A DNA stretch of 64,000 nt from Paradesulfitobacterium ferrireducens (GCF_017310645.1 NZ_JAFLRH010000003.1:1-64000), one strand, 5' to 3'; numbered from the stretch's first letter, positions 18,203 through 29,377 are shown. The notes: generated by a model from the sequence alone, not told the origin. A program made the numbers and translations.

Positions 18203-20407
18203 CTAATTCAGCGCCTTGGGCAGGGTTTCTTCGCTTCTACGCTGACATTCAGAGATTGCTGCCTCCAGCTTCAATTCCCCATTGACCGAAATCGCCACGG
18301 TATCTCCGCCGGTTTCTCCTAAACGGGTTACGAGCACTCCAGTTTGCTCTGCTAACGCTTGAACTTTTGCGGCATTTTCCGGCTTCACTGTAAATAAGAT
18401 TCGGCCCAAACGTTCTCCAAAGAGCAATATTAATTCAGCAAGCTCATATGCGCTTTCAAGCGCAATACTCACCCTGACCCCGCACTTCCCGGCCATCTCT
18501 GCCAAGGCCACGGCCAAGCCTCCTTCGGTGACGTCATGGGCGGACTGCACTAAGCCCGCCACGATAAGCTTCAGCATGAAGTCGAGCCTCTGTTTAATCT
18601 CCTTCAAGTCAAGCGGCGGCAGGGTGCCTGCCTCCATCCCGTCAAAGAGTGCCAGGTATTCCGAGCCGGCCAGCGACCCGCTCACTTCTCCGAGCAGGAA
18701 AATCTCTTCTCCCGGCTCAGCAAAGCGATTGCGAACGACCTGCTCCAAGTTTTCAACCAGTCCTACCATGCCGATGGTCGGAGTGGGGTAAATCGCTTCC
18801 CCGTTCGTTTCATTATACAAGGACACATTCCCGCCGGTAACCGGGGTTTCGAGGACGCGGCAGGCTTCGGCAATCCCGGCGCAGGCTTGCTCGAACTGCC
18901 AGAAGATTTCCGGCTTTTCCGGGTTGCCGAAGTTTAAGCAGTCTGTGATCGCCAGCGGCTTGGCCCCGACACAGACTAAATTCTGGGCTGCTTCCACCAC
19001 AGCCAAGGCCCCGCCGACATACGGATCAAGGTATACATAGCGCGCATTGCAGTCCGTGGTCATTCCCAGGCCTTTCTGGGTGCCGCGCACGCGCAGTACC
19101 GCCGCATCCCCGCCGGGTGTCACCACGGTATTGGTGCCGACCTGATGGTCGTATTGGCGGTAAACCCAGCTTTTGGAGGCTAAGTTCGGGCTGCCGAGCA
19201 AATCCAAGAGAATCTCTCCATATGGCTTGGCCGCTTTGATACCATCAAGCGGTTGTTCCTTGAGCCGGGCGTAATATTCCGGTTCCCGGGTCGGACGGTG
19301 ATAGACCGGAGCTTCATCCGTCAAGGCTTTGGCCGGAATTTCCGCTACCACCTTGCCCTCTTCCAAGAGGCGCAGCATCCCGTCAGCCGTCACTTTCCCG
19401 ACTACCACCGCTTCCAAACCCCAGCGGTGGAATACTTCTTCCACTTCCTGCTCCCGTCCTGCTTTGGGCACGACCAGCATCCGCTCCTGAGACTCAGACA
19501 ACATGATTTCATACGGAGTCATCCCGGTCTCCCGCCGCGGCACCAGGCTTAAATCCATTTCAATCCCACTGTTTCCTCTACTTGCCATTTCGCAGGAGGA
19601 ACTCGTAAGCCCGGCCGCTCCCATGTCCTGAATGCCGACAATCGCTCCGGACTGAATCAGTTCCAGGCAGGCTTCCATCAAGAGCTTCTCCATGAACGGG
19701 TCACCCACCTGGACGGCGGAGCGTTTAGCCTCAGACTCTTCACTCAGCTCAACCGAGGCAAAAGTGGCGCCGTGAATTCCGTCGCGCCCGGTGCGGGCTC
19801 CGACCACCATCACTGGGTTGCCGACTCCGGAGGCGACTCCTTTGGCAATGTGGCGGTGTTCCAAGAGCCCAACCGCCATCGCGTTCACCAGCGGGTTGCC
19901 GCGATAGCTTTCATGAAAATAGACATCTCCGGCAACCGTAGGAATCCCAATTGAATTCCCGTAGCCGCCGATCCCAGCGACCACGCCGCGCACCAGGCGG
20001 CGGGTATTTTCCTCTTCAAGCGGCCCGAACCGGAGTGGGTCCAAGACCGCGATCGGGCGCGCTCCCATAGTGAAGACATCGCGCAGGATGCCCCCGACCC
20101 CGGTGGCCGCACCCTGATAGGGCTCCAGCGCCGACGGGTGGTTGTGCGACTCCATCTTGAACACCACCGCCAGGCCGTCCCCGATATCCACAATCCCGGC
20201 GTTTTCCCCCGGGCCTTGCAAAACCTGTGGTCCTTCGGTCGGAAACCTTCTCAGTACCGGCTTGGAGGTTTTATAGGAACAGTGCTCAGACCACATCACA
20301 CCGAAAATCCCGACTTCCAGTTCATTCGGTTCCCGGCCCATAAGCTGGACCACTCGCTCGTACTCTTCATCTGTCAGACCCATCTCACGCCAAATCCTAG
20401 GCTCCAT
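18203..20407 (-). CDS. purL: Phosphoribosylformylglycinamidine synthase large subunit
   Basis: PurL, the synthetase subunit, works with PurQ and PurS to convert FGAR to FGAM. The 734-residue length is that of the small Gram-positive form. Motifs include [38 protein letters not shown] and [11 protein letters not shown] use the ATG at 20407 ([11 protein letters not shown]), preceded by GAGGAGG; the open frame runs further upstream inside purQ. purL and purQ overlap by 11 bases. Confidence 0.97.
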   Translation of the reverse strand: MEPRIWREMGLTDEEYERVVQLMGREPNELEVGIFGVMWSEHCSYKTSKPVLRRFPTEGPQVLQGPGENAGIVDIGDGLAVVFKMESHNHPSALEPYQGAATGVGGILRDVFTMGARPIAVLDPLRFGPLEEENTRRLVRGVVAGIGGYGNSIGIPTVAGDVYFHESYRGNPLVNAMAVGLLEHRHIAKGVASGVGNPVMVVGARTGRDGIHGATFASVELSEESEAKRSAVQVGDPFMEKLLMEACLELIQSGAIVGIQDMGAAGLTSSSCEMASRGNSGIEMDLSLVPRRETGMTPYEIMLSESQERMLVVPKAGREQEVEEVFHRWGLEAVVVGKVTADGMLRLLEEGKVVAEIPAKALTDEAPVYHRPTREPEYYARLKEQPLDGIKAAKPYGEILLDLLGSPNLASKSWVYRQYDHQVGTNTVVTPGGDAAVLRVRGTQKGLGMTTDCNARYVYLDPYVGGALAVVEAAQNLVCVGAKPLAITDCLNFGNPEKPEIFWQFEQACAGIAEACRVLETPVTGGNVSLYNETNGEAIYPTPTIGMVGLVENLEQVVRNRFAEPGEEIFLLGEVSGSLAGSEYLALFDGMEAGTLPPLDLKEIKQRLDFMLKLIVAGLVQSAHDVTEGGLAVALAEMAGKCGVRVSIALESAYELAELILLFGERLGRILFTVKPENAAKVQALAEQTGVLVTRLGETGGDTVAISVNGELKLEAAISECQRRSEETLPKALN

Positions 20408-21104
20408 ACTGCATCCTCCTCTCCCATGCTTGCACAAGCGAGAGAAACAGGCGCTGCCCGTCCGTTCCGCCCACGATTTCTTCCACAACCCGCTCCGGGT
20501 GCGGCATCATCCCCAACACATTCCCTTCACGGTTGACAATCCCGGCAATATTGTGGCGCGAACCGTTCGGGTTTCCCGCCTCATTCACCTCTCCAGATGC
20601 ATCGACATAGCGAAAGACCACTTGTCCGTTCTCTTCCAGTTCTTTAAGTCCGGCATCATCAATCGCATAGTTTCCTTCTCCGTGGTTAATGGGAATCTGA
20701 ATCACTTCCCCTTTCTGATAGAGGGAAGTAAAGGCCAGGTCTGTGCGCTCCGCCCGCAGATACTGGGGCTGGCACAGAAAATGAAGATCGCGGTTCCTGA
20801 GGAGCGCCCCCGGCAAGAGCCCGCACTCGGTCAAAATCTGAAACCCGTTGCAAATCCCTAAAACCATTCCGCCTTCCTTGGCAAAACGGATCACATCTTC
20901 CATAATCGGAGAGAAGCGGGCAATCGCACCCGTGCGCAGGTAATCCCCGTAGGAAAAACCGCCGGGCAAGACGATTAAATCATACCCGCGCACAGACGTT
21001 TCCTGGTGCCAGAGCATTTTGGGAACTTGCCCCAGAACCTTCCACGCTTCCCAGACGTCAACCTCGCAGTTGGAACCGGGAAACCGTACAATTCCGATGT
21101 TCAT
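20397..21104 (-). CDS. purQ: Phosphoribosylformylglycinamidine synthase glutaminase subunit
   Basis: PurQ releases ammonia from glutamine for PurL. The 235-residue class I amidotransferase has the nucleophile elbow [13 protein letters not shown] (Cys near residue 87) and the C-terminal His-Glu pair in [11 protein letters not shown]. It lies two bases downstream of purS. Confidence 0.97.
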   Translation of the reverse strand: MNIGIVRFPGSNCEVDVWEAWKVLGQVPKMLWHQETSVRGYDLIVLPGGFSYGDYLRTGAIARFSPIMEDVIRFAKEGGMVLGICNGFQILTECGLLPGALLRNRDLHFLCQPQYLRAERTDLAFTSLYQKGEVIQIPINHGEGNYAIDDAGLKELEENGQVVFRYVDASGEVNEAGNPNGSRHNIAGIVNREGNVLGMMPHPERVVEEIVGGTDGQRLFLSLVQAWERRMQYGA

Positions 21105-21106
21105 GG

Positions 21107-21358
21107 CTACTCCTTATCCTCCAGTTCAAAGCGATAGTCTTCAATCACAGGATTAGATAGCAGCTTGCGGCAGATTTCGTGCATCATCTCAGTGGCATTT
21201 CCGCGGGCCGCTTCCGGCAAGGTGACTTCCATATACTTGCCGATACGCACCTCATCCACCGGATAACCCATGCTTTTTAAGGCTTTTTCCACTGCACTTC
21301 CCTGCGGATCAAGGATACTCTTTTTTAAAGTTACGGTCACTTTCGCTTTAAGCATCAC
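21107..21358 (-). CDS. purS: Phosphoribosylformylglycinamidine synthase PurS subunit
   Basis: PurS is the 80-residue-class bridging subunit that docks PurQ on PurL. The 83-residue protein matches with [19 protein letters not shown] and the GKYMEVTL strand. Its start overlaps the end of purC by 11 bases. A second ATG one codon later is an equal candidate. Confidence 0.96.
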   Translation of the reverse strand: MMLKAKVTVTLKKSILDPQGSAVEKALKSMGYPVDEVRIGKYMEVTLPEAARGNATEMMHEICRKLLSNPVIEDYRFELEDKE

Positions 21359-22067
21359 CCAGTACCTCCTTCACCCGGCGGTAAACCTCAAGGTAAGCTT
21401 CTTCCACTTGCCCCAGGTCGCGCCGGAAGCGGTCTTTGTCCAGCTTTTCCCGAGTCACCATATCCCAGAAGCGGCAGGTATCCGGAGAAATCTCATCCCC
21501 AAGATAGATTTTGCCGTTGTATTTCCCAAATTCCAATTTAAAGTCGATCAGTTCTATCCCCGCTTTAGCCATAATGGCGCGCAGGACAGAGTTTACCTTT
21601 AACCCCATCGCTTGCACCTCGGCCACGTCTTCCGCCTTGGCCCAGCCCATGGCAGCGATGTGGGATTCGTTCACCAGCGGATCCCCGAGCGCATCATCTT
21701 TGTAATAAAGCTCAACCACTGGCTGGGAGAGCACATACCCTTCCTCAGCCCCGATCCGTTTGGCCAGGCTCCCGGCCGCAACATTGCGCACCACCACTTC
21801 GAGCGGGAGCATGTCCAGGCTGCGCACAATCTGCTCCCGGTCGTTTAGGAGCTCCACGAAATGCGTGGGCACGCCTTCTTGTTCGAGCGCCTTGAAAAAC
21901 GTAGCTGATAGGCGGTTATTGACAATGCCTTTGTCCAGAATCTGCCCCCTTTTCTCTCCGTTAAAGGCGGTGGCATCATCTTTATATTCAATCCAGTAAT
22001 ATCCCTCTTGATCGGTTAAATACACCTTTTTGGCTTTGCCTTCGTACTTAAACTCACGTTTTTCCAT
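21348..22067 (-). CDS. purC: SAICAR synthase
   Basis: PurC couples CAIR to aspartate with ATP. The 239-residue protein begins [19 protein letters not shown], has the [14 protein letters not shown] segment and the conserved [16 protein letters not shown] motif. It is separated from purB by a 227-base gap holding a fold-back element. Confidence 0.97.
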   Translation of the reverse strand: MEKREFKYEGKAKKVYLTDQEGYYWIEYKDDATAFNGEKRGQILDKGIVNNRLSATFFKALEQEGVPTHFVELLNDREQIVRSLDMLPLEVVVRNVAAGSLAKRIGAEEGYVLSQPVVELYYKDDALGDPLVNESHIAAMGWAKAEDVAEVQAMGLKVNSVLRAIMAKAGIELIDFKLEFGKYNGKIYLGDEISPDTCRFWDMVTREKLDKDRFRRDLGQVEEAYLEVYRRVKEVLGDA

Positions 22068-22092
22068 ACTTCATTCCCCTTTCATTAATACC

Positions 22093-22267
22093 GGCAAGCT
22101 TCCTTGCCCGCTCACCACGCGCCGGAGCTACTCACTCGTCGACTTCGCTAACGCATCCGAAACCCTTATGCTTTCTGCATGTGAACCGTCGGTGCGTTTA
22201 CGCTTCGTCAACTCGCTCGCTTAACGCTCCTCTGCTCAAAACGGTTCGCTCTGCAAGGAAGCTTGCC
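22093..22267. repeat. Fold-back element with 15-bp terminal inverted repeats between purB and purC
   Basis: GGCAAGCTTCCTTGC and GCAAGGAAGCTTGCC are perfect terminal inverted repeats bounding 175 bases. The interior is GC-rich and contains a second imperfect inverted pair (around GTCGACTTCGCTAACGCATCC and GGTGCGTTTACGCTTCGTCAAC), so the transcript can form one long hairpin. There is no open reading frame of note. It resembles a non-autonomous MITE or a REP/ERIC-like processing site inside an otherwise compact operon. Confidence 0.65.
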
Positions 22268-22294
22268 TAGAATGTTTTCAAGCGGACAGATGCT

Positions 22295-23590
22295 TTACTC
22301 TAACCCCGCTCTGCGGAAAATGTCACGCACATGCTTAGTGTGATACGCATAGTCAAAGAGTTCAGTGATTTCAGAGGCGCTTAAGTGCTTGTTGATATCC
22401 GGGTCTCGCTTAACCAGGCTCTGAAAGTCTTCTTTGGTTTCCCAGGCTTTGAGGGAATTGCGCTGAACCCAGGCGTAGGCATCCTCGCGCACAACCCCTT
22501 TTTCCACCAAGGCCAAGAGTACCCGCTGGGAGAAAATGAGGCCATATACCTTTTCCATGTTCTCTTTCATCTGTTCCGGGAATACCTGCAGCCCGTCTAA
22601 AAGGCGAATCAGCTTATGCAGCATATAATCCAGGGCAATCGTGCTGTCCGGCAGGATCACCCGCTCGGCCGAAGAATGCGAGATATCCCGTTCATGCCAG
22701 AGAGCAACATTTTCCATCGCCACCAGGGCATTGCCCCTGAGCAAACGGGCCATTCCGGAAATCCGCTCCGCCGTAATCGGGTTTTTCTTATGGGGCATGG
22801 CGGACGAGCCTTTCTGCCCCTTGCCAAACGGCTCCTCCACCTCATGCACATCCGTGCGCTGAAGGTTGCGGATTTCCGTGGCGATTTTATCAAGCGAGCT
22901 GCCAATGCCGGCCAGCACACTAATGTAAAAGGCATGGCGGTCGCGCTGGAGAATCTGAGTCGAGACCGGAGCCGGCTTCAGGTTAAGCTCCCGGCACACC
23001 CATTCCTCCACTTCCGGCTCGACATTGGCAAACGTCCCCACGGCTCCTGAAATTTTCCCGACCCGGATCTCTTCCCGGGCAAACAGGAGGCGCTCCTTCT
23101 GCCGTTTCATTTCCTCGTACCACAAGGCAAACTTCAGCCCCAAGGTAATCGGTTCTGCGTGAATCCCATGGGTGCGGCCCATCATTAACGTATCCCGGTG
23201 TTCCAAGGCCCGCTTCTTAATCACTTCGATTAAGGCATCCATTTTCTTTAAGAGGATGTCGCTTGCTTCCACCAACTGCAGGGACAAAGCCGTGTCCAGG
23301 ACATCGGAAGACGTCAGGCCCATGTGAATGTATTTTCCCTCATCCCCGACGTTTTCCGCCACATTCGTGAGAAAGGCAATCACATCGTGCTGGGTTACTT
23401 CCTCAATCTCTTGCACCCGCTCCCAGGAGAAGGCTCCCTTTTCTTTGATTACCTTTACCGCTTCTTCCGGAATCTTCCCGATTCTTGCCCATCCCTCACA
23501 GGCAGCGATCTCAATCTTCAGCCACCAGGAAAGGCGGTGCTCATCTGTCCAAATCGCTCCCATTTCCGGGAGCGTATAACGTTCGATCAT
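22295..23590 (-). CDS. purB: Adenylosuccinate lyase
   Basis: PurB acts twice in purine synthesis, cleaving SAICAR and adenylosuccinate. The 431-residue protein begins IERYTLPEMGAIWTDEHR and holds the superfamily signature GSSAMPHKKNPITAERI (residues about 262-278) and the catalytic MGRTHGIHAEP loop. It is the second gene of the operon; about 150 bases separate it from purE. Confidence 0.97.
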   Translation of the reverse strand: MIERYTLPEMGAIWTDEHRLSWWLKIEIAACEGWARIGKIPEEAVKVIKEKGAFSWERVQEIEEVTQHDVIAFLTNVAENVGDEGKYIHMGLTSSDVLDTALSLQLVEASDILLKKMDALIEVIKKRALEHRDTLMMGRTHGIHAEPITLGLKFALWYEEMKRQKERLLFAREEIRVGKISGAVGTFANVEPEVEEWVCRELNLKPAPVSTQILQRDRHAFYISVLAGIGSSLDKIATEIRNLQRTDVHEVEEPFGKGQKGSSAMPHKKNPITAERISGMARLLRGNALVAMENVALWHERDISHSSAERVILPDSTIALDYMLHKLIRLLDGLQVFPEQMKENMEKVYGLIFSQRVLLALVEKGVVREDAYAWVQRNSLKAWETKEDFQSLVKRDPDINKHLSASEITELFDYAYHTKHVRDIFRRAGLE

Positions 23591-23740
23591 GTGTGAACTC
23601 CTTTCACCTGAAACTTTATGAACTGCATTTTATCTTAAGGATTTTCTGATTTACCCTAAATTGAATTTCAACTTTTATTTGGAACCTGTCTTTACATCTT
23701 TATTACTCTTCCCGAACAGGCTCCGATTCATGATTATATT

Positions 23741-24268
23741 TTAGTGCTCATGCTTCTGTGCGGCTAACCTTTCCTGCAGTTTTGAATCTTTTTCCTCTAC
23801 ATCCCCGGCCATTTTCCGGCGGAACGCCAGGAGCTCTTCCTTAAGTCTTGCATCGGTCATGGCCAGCATCTGTACCGCCAACAGCCCGGCATTGCGGGCA
23901 GCCCCGATCCCAACCGTTGCCACGGGGATTCCCGGCGGCATCTGAACGATTGCATAGAGGGCATCCACTCCCTCCAAGGCACCGCTCCGGATAGGGACTC
24001 CAATCACTGGGAGGGTCGTCGCCCCGGCCACCACTCCAGGCAAGTGAGCGGCCAAGCCTGCCCCGGCAATGATCAGCTTTCCTCCTTGGGCTTCGAATTC
24101 CTTAACCCAATTCAAGGTCCGTTCCAGCGTCCGGTGAGCGGACGATACCTTGACCGTAAATTCTACCCCGAATTGTTCGAAAACCTTTAATGCCTCTTCC
24201 ATCACCGAAAAATCCGAATCGCTCCCCATGACTACGCCGACCGGTGTTTCCTTCTTTTGAGCCATCAT
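23741..24268 (-). CDS. purE: N5-carboxyaminoimidazole ribonucleotide mutase
   Basis: PurE moves the carboxyl of N5-CAIR to make CAIR. The 175-residue protein has VGVVMGSDSDFSVMEEALKV, SAHRTLERT and GAGLAAHLPGVVAG. It is a class I form, which normally needs PurK; no purK lies in the window. Being the first gene, it sits directly behind the tandem riboswitch. The C-terminal about 20 residues (KDSKLQERLAAQKHEH) are a charged extension. Confidence 0.96.
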   Translation of the reverse strand: MMAQKKETPVGVVMGSDSDFSVMEEALKVFEQFGVEFTVKVSSAHRTLERTLNWVKEFEAQGGKLIIAGAGLAAHLPGVVAGATTLPVIGVPIRSGALEGVDALYAIVQMPPGIPVATVGIGAARNAGLLAVQMLAMTDARLKEELLAFRRKMAGDVEEKDSKLQERLAAQKHEH

Positions 24269-24326
24269 TTCACTCTCCTTAATAGGTTTTGCCCCTCAAT
24301 ATTTGCCATAATTAAATTCCGGAAAT

Positions 24327-24393
24327 AAAAAAACCAGGCCGGGAAGATTCCACACACACGAATTCTAGGTGAGTGAAACCTACCCGCCTGGGC
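24327..24393 (-). terminator. Riboswitch-controlled terminator upstream of purE
   Basis: CCAGGCGGGTAGGTTTC pairs imperfectly with GGAATCTTCCCGGCCTGG and is followed by seven T on the minus strand. Its left arm overlaps the conserved 3' core of the ykkC-type aptamer (AAAAGCCCAGGCGGG), so ligand binding and terminator formation compete. Confidence 0.85.
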
Positions 24394-24512
24394 TTTTATC
24401 CCTTCGGTGTAATCCATGAATCACAAGAGTTTAGGTAAGGCTAGTAAAAATATCTCTCTTGTGTTCACCGGATCTGTACCACTCGGACGCTGCTAACGCC
24501 CTAGGCACACTT
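24381..24512 (-). promoter_or_regulatory. ykkC-type riboswitch, probably PRPP class
   Basis: Read on the minus strand the segment has the ykkC core: GTGCCTAGGG near the 5' side, GTCCGAGTGG, and a 3' core of ACACCGAAGGGATAAAAGCC. It follows directly after a guanine aptamer and leads a purine operon, the arrangement described for the PRPP-sensing subclass. The alternative ppGpp subclass is separated by very few bases and I cannot exclude it by eye. PRPP binding should prevent the overlapping terminator and allow purine synthesis. Confidence 0.85.
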
Positions 24513-24513
24513 T

Positions 24514-24585
24514 CGCTCATAGTCAAGCTATTTACGGCAGCTTGGTAGAAACTGGCAGACCATATCTCTGCGACTATATGAACCG
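24514..24585 (-). promoter_or_regulatory. Guanine riboswitch aptamer
   Basis: The minus strand shows the purine aptamer: P1 TTCATA/TATGAG, loop 2 GATATGG on stem GCAGA/TCTGC, junction AGTTTCTACC, loop 3 CCGTAAAT on stem CAAGCT/AGCTTG, and GACTATG at the end. The discriminator base is C (position 74 by xpt numbering), so the ligand is guanine or hypoxanthine, not adenine. It is the upstream half of a tandem with the ykkC-type aptamer. Confidence 0.96.
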
Positions 24586-24634
24586 ATATTTTGTTTTCTA
24601 AAAACATTGTACAAGAGGGAAGAAAAAAGGTCAA

Positions 24635-24676
24635 TAAAAAATCGAACATTATTTTCCGTTAGAAAAATAATGTTCG
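24635..24676 (-). terminator. Terminator of the chemotaxis receptor gene
   Basis: TCGAACATTATTTT - 6 bases - AAAATAATGTTCGA (perfect 14-base arms) is followed by a T run in the minus direction, just after the mcp stop codon. Confidence 0.9.
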
Positions 24677-24696
24677 AGAATATAAACTTCAGAGAT

Positions 24697-26880
24697 TTAC
24701 AGCTTAAAGCGTTCGCTTTCCGTATTCAAACTTTCCATTAATTTTCTCAGCGTTTGGGCGCTTTCACTGACCGTCTGCGCGGAAGAACTCATTTCTTGGG
24801 TGGAAGCCGCAATCTCTTCAGCCGAGGCGGCATTCTCTTCAGAAATGGCCGCAATATTCCCCATTCCATCACTCACTTGCTGCACCTGGGTGCTGATCAG
24901 CCTGGCCTGCTCTTCCACCTGAGACAGGATCGACATGACATTGCCGGAGCCCTCAGCAATCCGGTTAAATTGAGCCTGTGCCTGCGTACTAACCTGGGCC
25001 TGTTCAGCCACGAGTTCATTCATTTGACCGGTCGCCTCAACTGCTGAGGCTACATCTGCGGTCACCTCATTGATTAAACGGGCGATTTCACTGGCCTGGG
25101 CACTCGAAGCCTCTGCTAATTTGCGCACCTCATCCGCCACCACCGCGAACCCTCTCCCGGCTTCTCCAGCCCGCGCGGCCTCAATCGCCGCGTTCAACGC
25201 GAGTAGATTAGTCTGTTCGGCAATCTGGGCAATCACGCTTGTGATCCCGCTGATGTCTTTGGCCTGGGTGGTAAGCCGGTCCATCGCCGCTTGGACCAAT
25301 TGGGACTTGATGTTGGTTTCTCCGATACTCCCGGTGAGATCCGCCATAATCTTCGCACCTTGCTGAGTCTGGGTGACTGTTTCACCTGTGGTGGCTGCCA
25401 TGGCTTCCACATTGCGGACAAGTCTTTCGAACTCGGTTGCAGAATTGGCCTGGGACTTATTCACTTCACCCACTGTATTGGCGGTTTCCTGGGTACTGGC
25501 CGACATCTGGCCGATAGTCAAGGCAATCTGTTCCGACACCTGGGCCATACCCTCAGCCGCCTGGGTGATTTCGCCGGTCGCGCTATCCAAATTACCGATC
25601 CCGGCCTTTAAGGCCTGAAGCACGGAACGCGTGTTGTGAACCATAGACGCCAGGGAAGTCCCCAAAACGCCAAGCTCTCCCGGCTGTTTCGTGCTAATCT
25701 CCACTTGCAGGTTTCCAGTGGCCAAGACATCGGCCTGACGCGCCAAGGCAACAATCGGGCGGGAAATCCAGCGGCTGATAATTAACGCCAGAATGGTAAC
25801 CGCCACGGCAACCACAATGAGTCCAATCAGGTTAAACCAACGCATTGCCTGCGCCCGGGCAAACACTTCGTCGGTAGCGACCGTTAGAGCGACCACCCAC
25901 TTGGTGGATCTTACCGGAGCATATGAAACGAGTTTGTTTACCCCTTCTTGGGTATACTCTCCTTCACCCGGCTGGGCATTCAGCATTTGTTTGGCTATCT
26001 GGTTCAAGCTGGCTGATTCGGTATTGGTAATATTCTCTTTCAGAATTTTGCCGGCATCCGGATGAGCCATGATCACCCCGGTATCATCAATCATATAGGC
26101 ATAGCCTGATTGCCCATAACGGGTGTTTTGAATCAAACGGGTTAAGGCATTGGAACCGAAGGAACCGGCCAGAACTCCCTCGATTCCGTTAATACTCCGA
26201 ATGGGAAGGGCGATTGTTATTACACTGTTCCCGGTATCCAGGTTGGACATAATATTAGAGGTTGTCGCAACCCCTTTCATGGCTTTGGTGAAAAAGTCTT
26301 GATTCTTAAAATTAAACTCTTTGCCCGAAGAAGCAATAGCATCCCCCTGGCTATTGATATAGAAAATTGTCTCAACGTCATCAGTCTCCTCTTTGAGTGA
26401 CATGATAAAGGACAATATCTTAAATTGATCCCCCGTCTGGAAGACGAGATTGTTAGAAGCCCTTTCCAACTTGGCAATTCTACCGTTGATCCAGTTATCT
26501 ACATCGTCGGCAGACCCTTTAGCAATCTCGCGCAGCCCATCGAAGGTATTCGCTTTAAACTGAGCTTCGGCATAGTAATAATCCGTGACTCCGATACCGA
26601 TCACCGGAATTAGGGATAAAAGCAGAAAGAACAACAAAAGGCGGGCTCCGATAGTGTTAAGAGGATTATGTGTCATCTTTTTCAAGCCGACTTTGGTTTC
26701 TTTTGTTTTATTCTTTTGTTTTTTAGCGGCAGGGTTCTTAAGTTTATTCTCCGCTTTCTCATCTTTTTTACTTACCGCTTCTTTGTCCATGACTTCTTTT
26801 TCCATAACTTCTTTGGCGTTAGCTGTTTCTCCCCCGGTTTCTTTAGCCGCGGCTTTCTTGCCCTTCTTCCAAAAACTCAT
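24697..26880 (-). CDS. Methyl-accepting chemotaxis protein
   Basis: This 727-residue receptor has TM1 at about 79-101, a Cache-type extracellular sensor (about 105-340, with [14 protein letters not shown] and [19 protein letters not shown]), TM2 at about 348-370, a HAMP domain and a signalling domain with the hairpin tip around [20 protein letters not shown]. The dCache fold commonly binds small acids or amino acids. The odd part is the first about 70 residues, a lysine/glutamate-rich cytoplasmic tail ahead of TM1 that most receptors lack. No other chemotaxis gene is nearby. Confidence 0.95.
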   Translation of the reverse strand: MSFWKKGKKAAAKETGGETANAKEVMEKEVMDKEAVSKKDEKAENKLKNPAAKKQKNKTKETKVGLKKMTHNPLNTIGARLLLFFLLLSLIPVIGIGVTDYYYAEAQFKANTFDGLREIAKGSADDVDNWINGRIAKLERASNNLVFQTGDQFKILSFIMSLKEETDDVETIFYINSQGDAIASSGKEFNFKNQDFFTKAMKGVATTSNIMSNLDTGNSVITIALPIRSINGIEGVLAGSFGSNALTRLIQNTRYGQSGYAYMIDDTGVIMAHPDAGKILKENITNTESASLNQIAKQMLNAQPGEGEYTQEGVNKLVSYAPVRSTKWVVALTVATDEVFARAQAMRWFNLIGLIVVAVAVTILALIISRWISRPIVALARQADVLATGNLQVEISTKQPGELGVLGTSLASMVHNTRSVLQALKAGIGNLDSATGEITQAAEGMAQVSEQIALTIGQMSASTQETANTVGEVNKSQANSATEFERLVRNVEAMAATTGETVTQTQQGAKIMADLTGSIGETNIKSQLVQAAMDRLTTQAKDISGITSVIAQIAEQTNLLALNAAIEAARAGEAGRGFAVVADEVRKLAEASSAQASEIARLINEVTADVASAVEATGQMNELVAEQAQVSTQAQAQFNRIAEGSGNVMSILSQVEEQARLISTQVQQVSDGMGNIAAISEENAASAEEIAASTQEMSSSAQTVSESAQTLRKLMESLNTESERFKL

Positions 26881-27063
26881 TCTTTATCCCCTTCCCATCT
26901 CTCACATTCTCTTTAGCCCATGATAGGGTAATCTATCGAATATTTCAATGAAATGTTTTCCAATTTATCCGAAATTTCGGGGCAAAAAATACAAAACTAG
27001 GACTTTTGTACTATAGCACTAGGTCTTTAGGATCAGTGTGTAGACGGCCTGCCCGGATAACAA

Positions 27064-27099
27064 AAATTAGCTTCCCCGGAGTTAGAATCCGGAGAAGCT
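27064..27099 (-). terminator. Terminator of guaA
   Basis: AGCTTCTCCGGA - 7 bases - TCCGGGGAAGCT is followed on the minus strand by TAATTTTTG, downstream of the guaA stop. Confidence 0.85.
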
Positions 27100-27125
27100 C
27101 TTTCATTCCAATCAATATTTTGCCT

Positions 27126-28661
27126 CTATTCCCACTCTATCGTTCCGGGTGGTTTCGACGTAATGTCATAGACCACGCGGTTAACCCCGCGCACTTCATT
27201 GACAATCCGGGTTGAAATCCTTTCCAGCACCTCGTACGGAAGGCGGGCCCAGTCTGCTGTCATCGCATCCTCACTGGTCACGGCCCTGACGATGATCGGA
27301 TAAGCATAGGTGCGGCCGTCTCCCATAACTCCGACACTAAAAATCGAAGGAAGGACCGCAAATGTCTGCCATAACTCATGGTATAGATTGGCTTGGCGCA
27401 CCTCTTCCAGGACAATGGCATCCGCTTCACGCAGGATGTCCAATTTCTCCTTGGTCACTTCTCCCAGAATCCGAATCGCCAGCCCCGGTCCCGGGAACGG
27501 CTGGCGCCAGACGATTTCTTCCGGTAAGCCTAATTCCCTGCCCACTTCACGCACCTCATCCTTAAAGAGCATGCGCAGCGGTTCGATCAACTCAAATTGC
27601 ATATCCTCGGGCAACCCGCCGACATTATGGTGGGTTTTAATCGTTTCCGCTGTCTCTGTCCCGCTTTCCACCACATCCGGGTAAAGGGTTCCCTGCACCA
27701 GGAAATCCACTTGCCCGAGCTTGCGGGCTTCATCCTCAAACAGCCGGATAAATTCGTTGCCAATCGTTTTGCGCTTGCTCTCCGGTTCCGTCATTCCGGC
27801 GATTTTATCTAAAAAGCGCTCACTGGCATCTACAAAGACTAAATTCAAATGGAATTGCTCTCTAAAAATCTTTTTTACCTGAAGGGCTTCATCTTTGCGC
27901 AGAAAGCCGTGGTCCACAAAAACACAAGTCAGCTGATCCCCAATGGCCCGGTGCACCAAAACCGCCGCCACTGAAGAATCCACGCCCCCGCTCAAAGCAC
28001 ATAAGACTCTTTTCTTGCCTACCCGGGCTTGGATATCCTTGATTTGCCCTTCGATAAAGGACTCCATCGTCCAATCCCCTTGACACCCGCAGATATCAAA
28101 GAGGAATTGTTCCAGCATTCTTTGTCCCTCAGGAGTGTGTCTGACTTCCGGGTGGAACTGCACCCCGTAAAAATGCCGTTTATCATCCATAATCGCCGCT
28201 GCCGGGGTATGCTTGGTGCGAGCGGCCACACGAAAGCCCGGAGGGAGTTCCCGCACCGCGTCTCCATGACTCATCCAGCACTGCCGTTCCCCTTGCAGGT
28301 TGCGCCAGATCCCATCGTTTTGCTCTACCTTCAGCAGGGTCTTTCCATATTCACGCACCTGTGGGTGCTCCACTTTCCCACCCAGTTGCACGGTCATGAG
28401 CTGCATGCCATAGCAAATACCGAGGATCGGAATTCCCAATTCATAAATTGCGGGATCAACCTTAGGAGCCCCCTCTTGATTGACACTGGCCGGGCCGCCT
28501 GAGAAAATAATCCCCTTAGGATTACGGCGCTTAATCTCTTCAAGCGGGGTCTTGTAAGAAATCATCTCCGAATACACATGCGCTTCGCGTACCCGGCGCG
28601 CAATCAGCTGATTGTACTGGCCGCCAAAATCAAGCACTAATACTAATTCCAATATTATCAC
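27126..28661 (-). CDS. guaA: GMP synthase (glutamine-hydrolysing)
   Basis: GuaA aminates XMP to GMP. The 511-residue protein has an N-terminal class I glutaminase (GICYGMQLM, nucleophile near residue 82) and a C-terminal ATP pyrophosphatase with the P-loop [14 protein letters not shown]. The start is GTG at 28661, with GCGGGAA upstream; a TTG four codons later is also possible. It lies ten bases downstream of hpt, so salvage and GMP formation are probably one transcript. Confidence 0.97.
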   Translation of the reverse strand: MIILELVLVLDFGGQYNQLIARRVREAHVYSEMISYKTPLEEIKRRNPKGIIFSGGPASVNQEGAPKVDPAIYELGIPILGICYGMQLMTVQLGGKVEHPQVREYGKTLLKVEQNDGIWRNLQGERQCWMSHGDAVRELPPGFRVAARTKHTPAAAIMDDKRHFYGVQFHPEVRHTPEGQRMLEQFLFDICGCQGDWTMESFIEGQIKDIQARVGKKRVLCALSGGVDSSVAAVLVHRAIGDQLTCVFVDHGFLRKDEALQVKKIFREQFHLNLVFVDASERFLDKIAGMTEPESKRKTIGNEFIRLFEDEARKLGQVDFLVQGTLYPDVVESGTETAETIKTHHNVGGLPEDMQFELIEPLRMLFKDEVREVGRELGLPEEIVWRQPFPGPGLAIRILGEVTKEKLDILREADAIVLEEVRQANLYHELWQTFAVLPSIFSVGVMGDGRTYAYPIIVRAVTSEDAMTADWARLPYEVLERISTRIVNEVRGVNRVVYDITSKPPGTIEWE

Positions 28662-28671
28662 CTATTCCCGC

Positions 28672-29208
28672 TTACTTATAAGCTTCTGGCTTCAAAATCC
28701 CGACATAGGGCAAATTACGGTATTGCTCATTATAATCGAGCCCATACCCAACCACGAACTCATCCGGAATCTCGAAGCCTTTGTAATCCGGGGTTACCTC
28801 CACCTTGCGCCTGGCAGGCTTATCCAAAAGGGTGATGATTTTGACACTTAACGGATTGCGCCCCGAAAGATTTTCTTTGAGATATTTGAGGGTAAGCCCT
28901 GTATCCACAATATCTTCGCAAATCAGAATATGTATGTCTTCCACACTGCGCTCCAGATCCTTCAAGATCCGCACCACGCCTGATGACTGGGTTGACGCAC
29001 CATAGCTCGATACGGCCATAAAATCATATGACAAAGGAATCTTTATCTCCCGGATCAGATCGGCCATAAAGAGCACAGCCCCTTTAAGAATACCCAGAAC
29101 CAGAAGATTTTTTCCGGCATAATCCCGGGTAACCTCGGCTCCCAGCTCTGCGATACGGGCTCTCAACCGGTCTTCGGTAAGCAATATTTTTGCGATATTT
29201 TCTTTCAC
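28672..29208 (-). CDS. hpt: Hypoxanthine phosphoribosyltransferase
   Basis: Hpt salvages hypoxanthine and guanine with PRPP. The 178-residue length is standard. The PRPP-binding motif ILICEDIVDTGLTL (residues about 94-107) and the purine-contact segment FVVGYGLDYNEQYRNLPYVG near the C-terminus are clear. It is the first gene of the hpt-guaA pair; the region upstream holds a GGAGTCA tandem repeat, not a riboswitch. Confidence 0.96.
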   Translation of the reverse strand: MKENIAKILLTEDRLRARIAELGAEVTRDYAGKNLLVLGILKGAVLFMADLIREIKIPLSYDFMAVSSYGASTQSSGVVRILKDLERSVEDIHILICEDIVDTGLTLKYLKENLSGRNPLSVKIITLLDKPARRKVEVTPDYKGFEIPDEFVVGYGLDYNEQYRNLPYVGILKPEAYK

Positions 29209-29289
29209 AGTCCCACCTCCGGCTCATTCTTCTAATATGCTCCAAATTATAGCAGAGGAAGGTTTTTAGTGTCAAACAGGGAGTTGAGG

Positions 29290-29338
<49 letters not shown>

Positions 29339-29377
29339 ATTTTTTTGGGGCTGTAAACTGGTGATTGAGCAGTAGCC

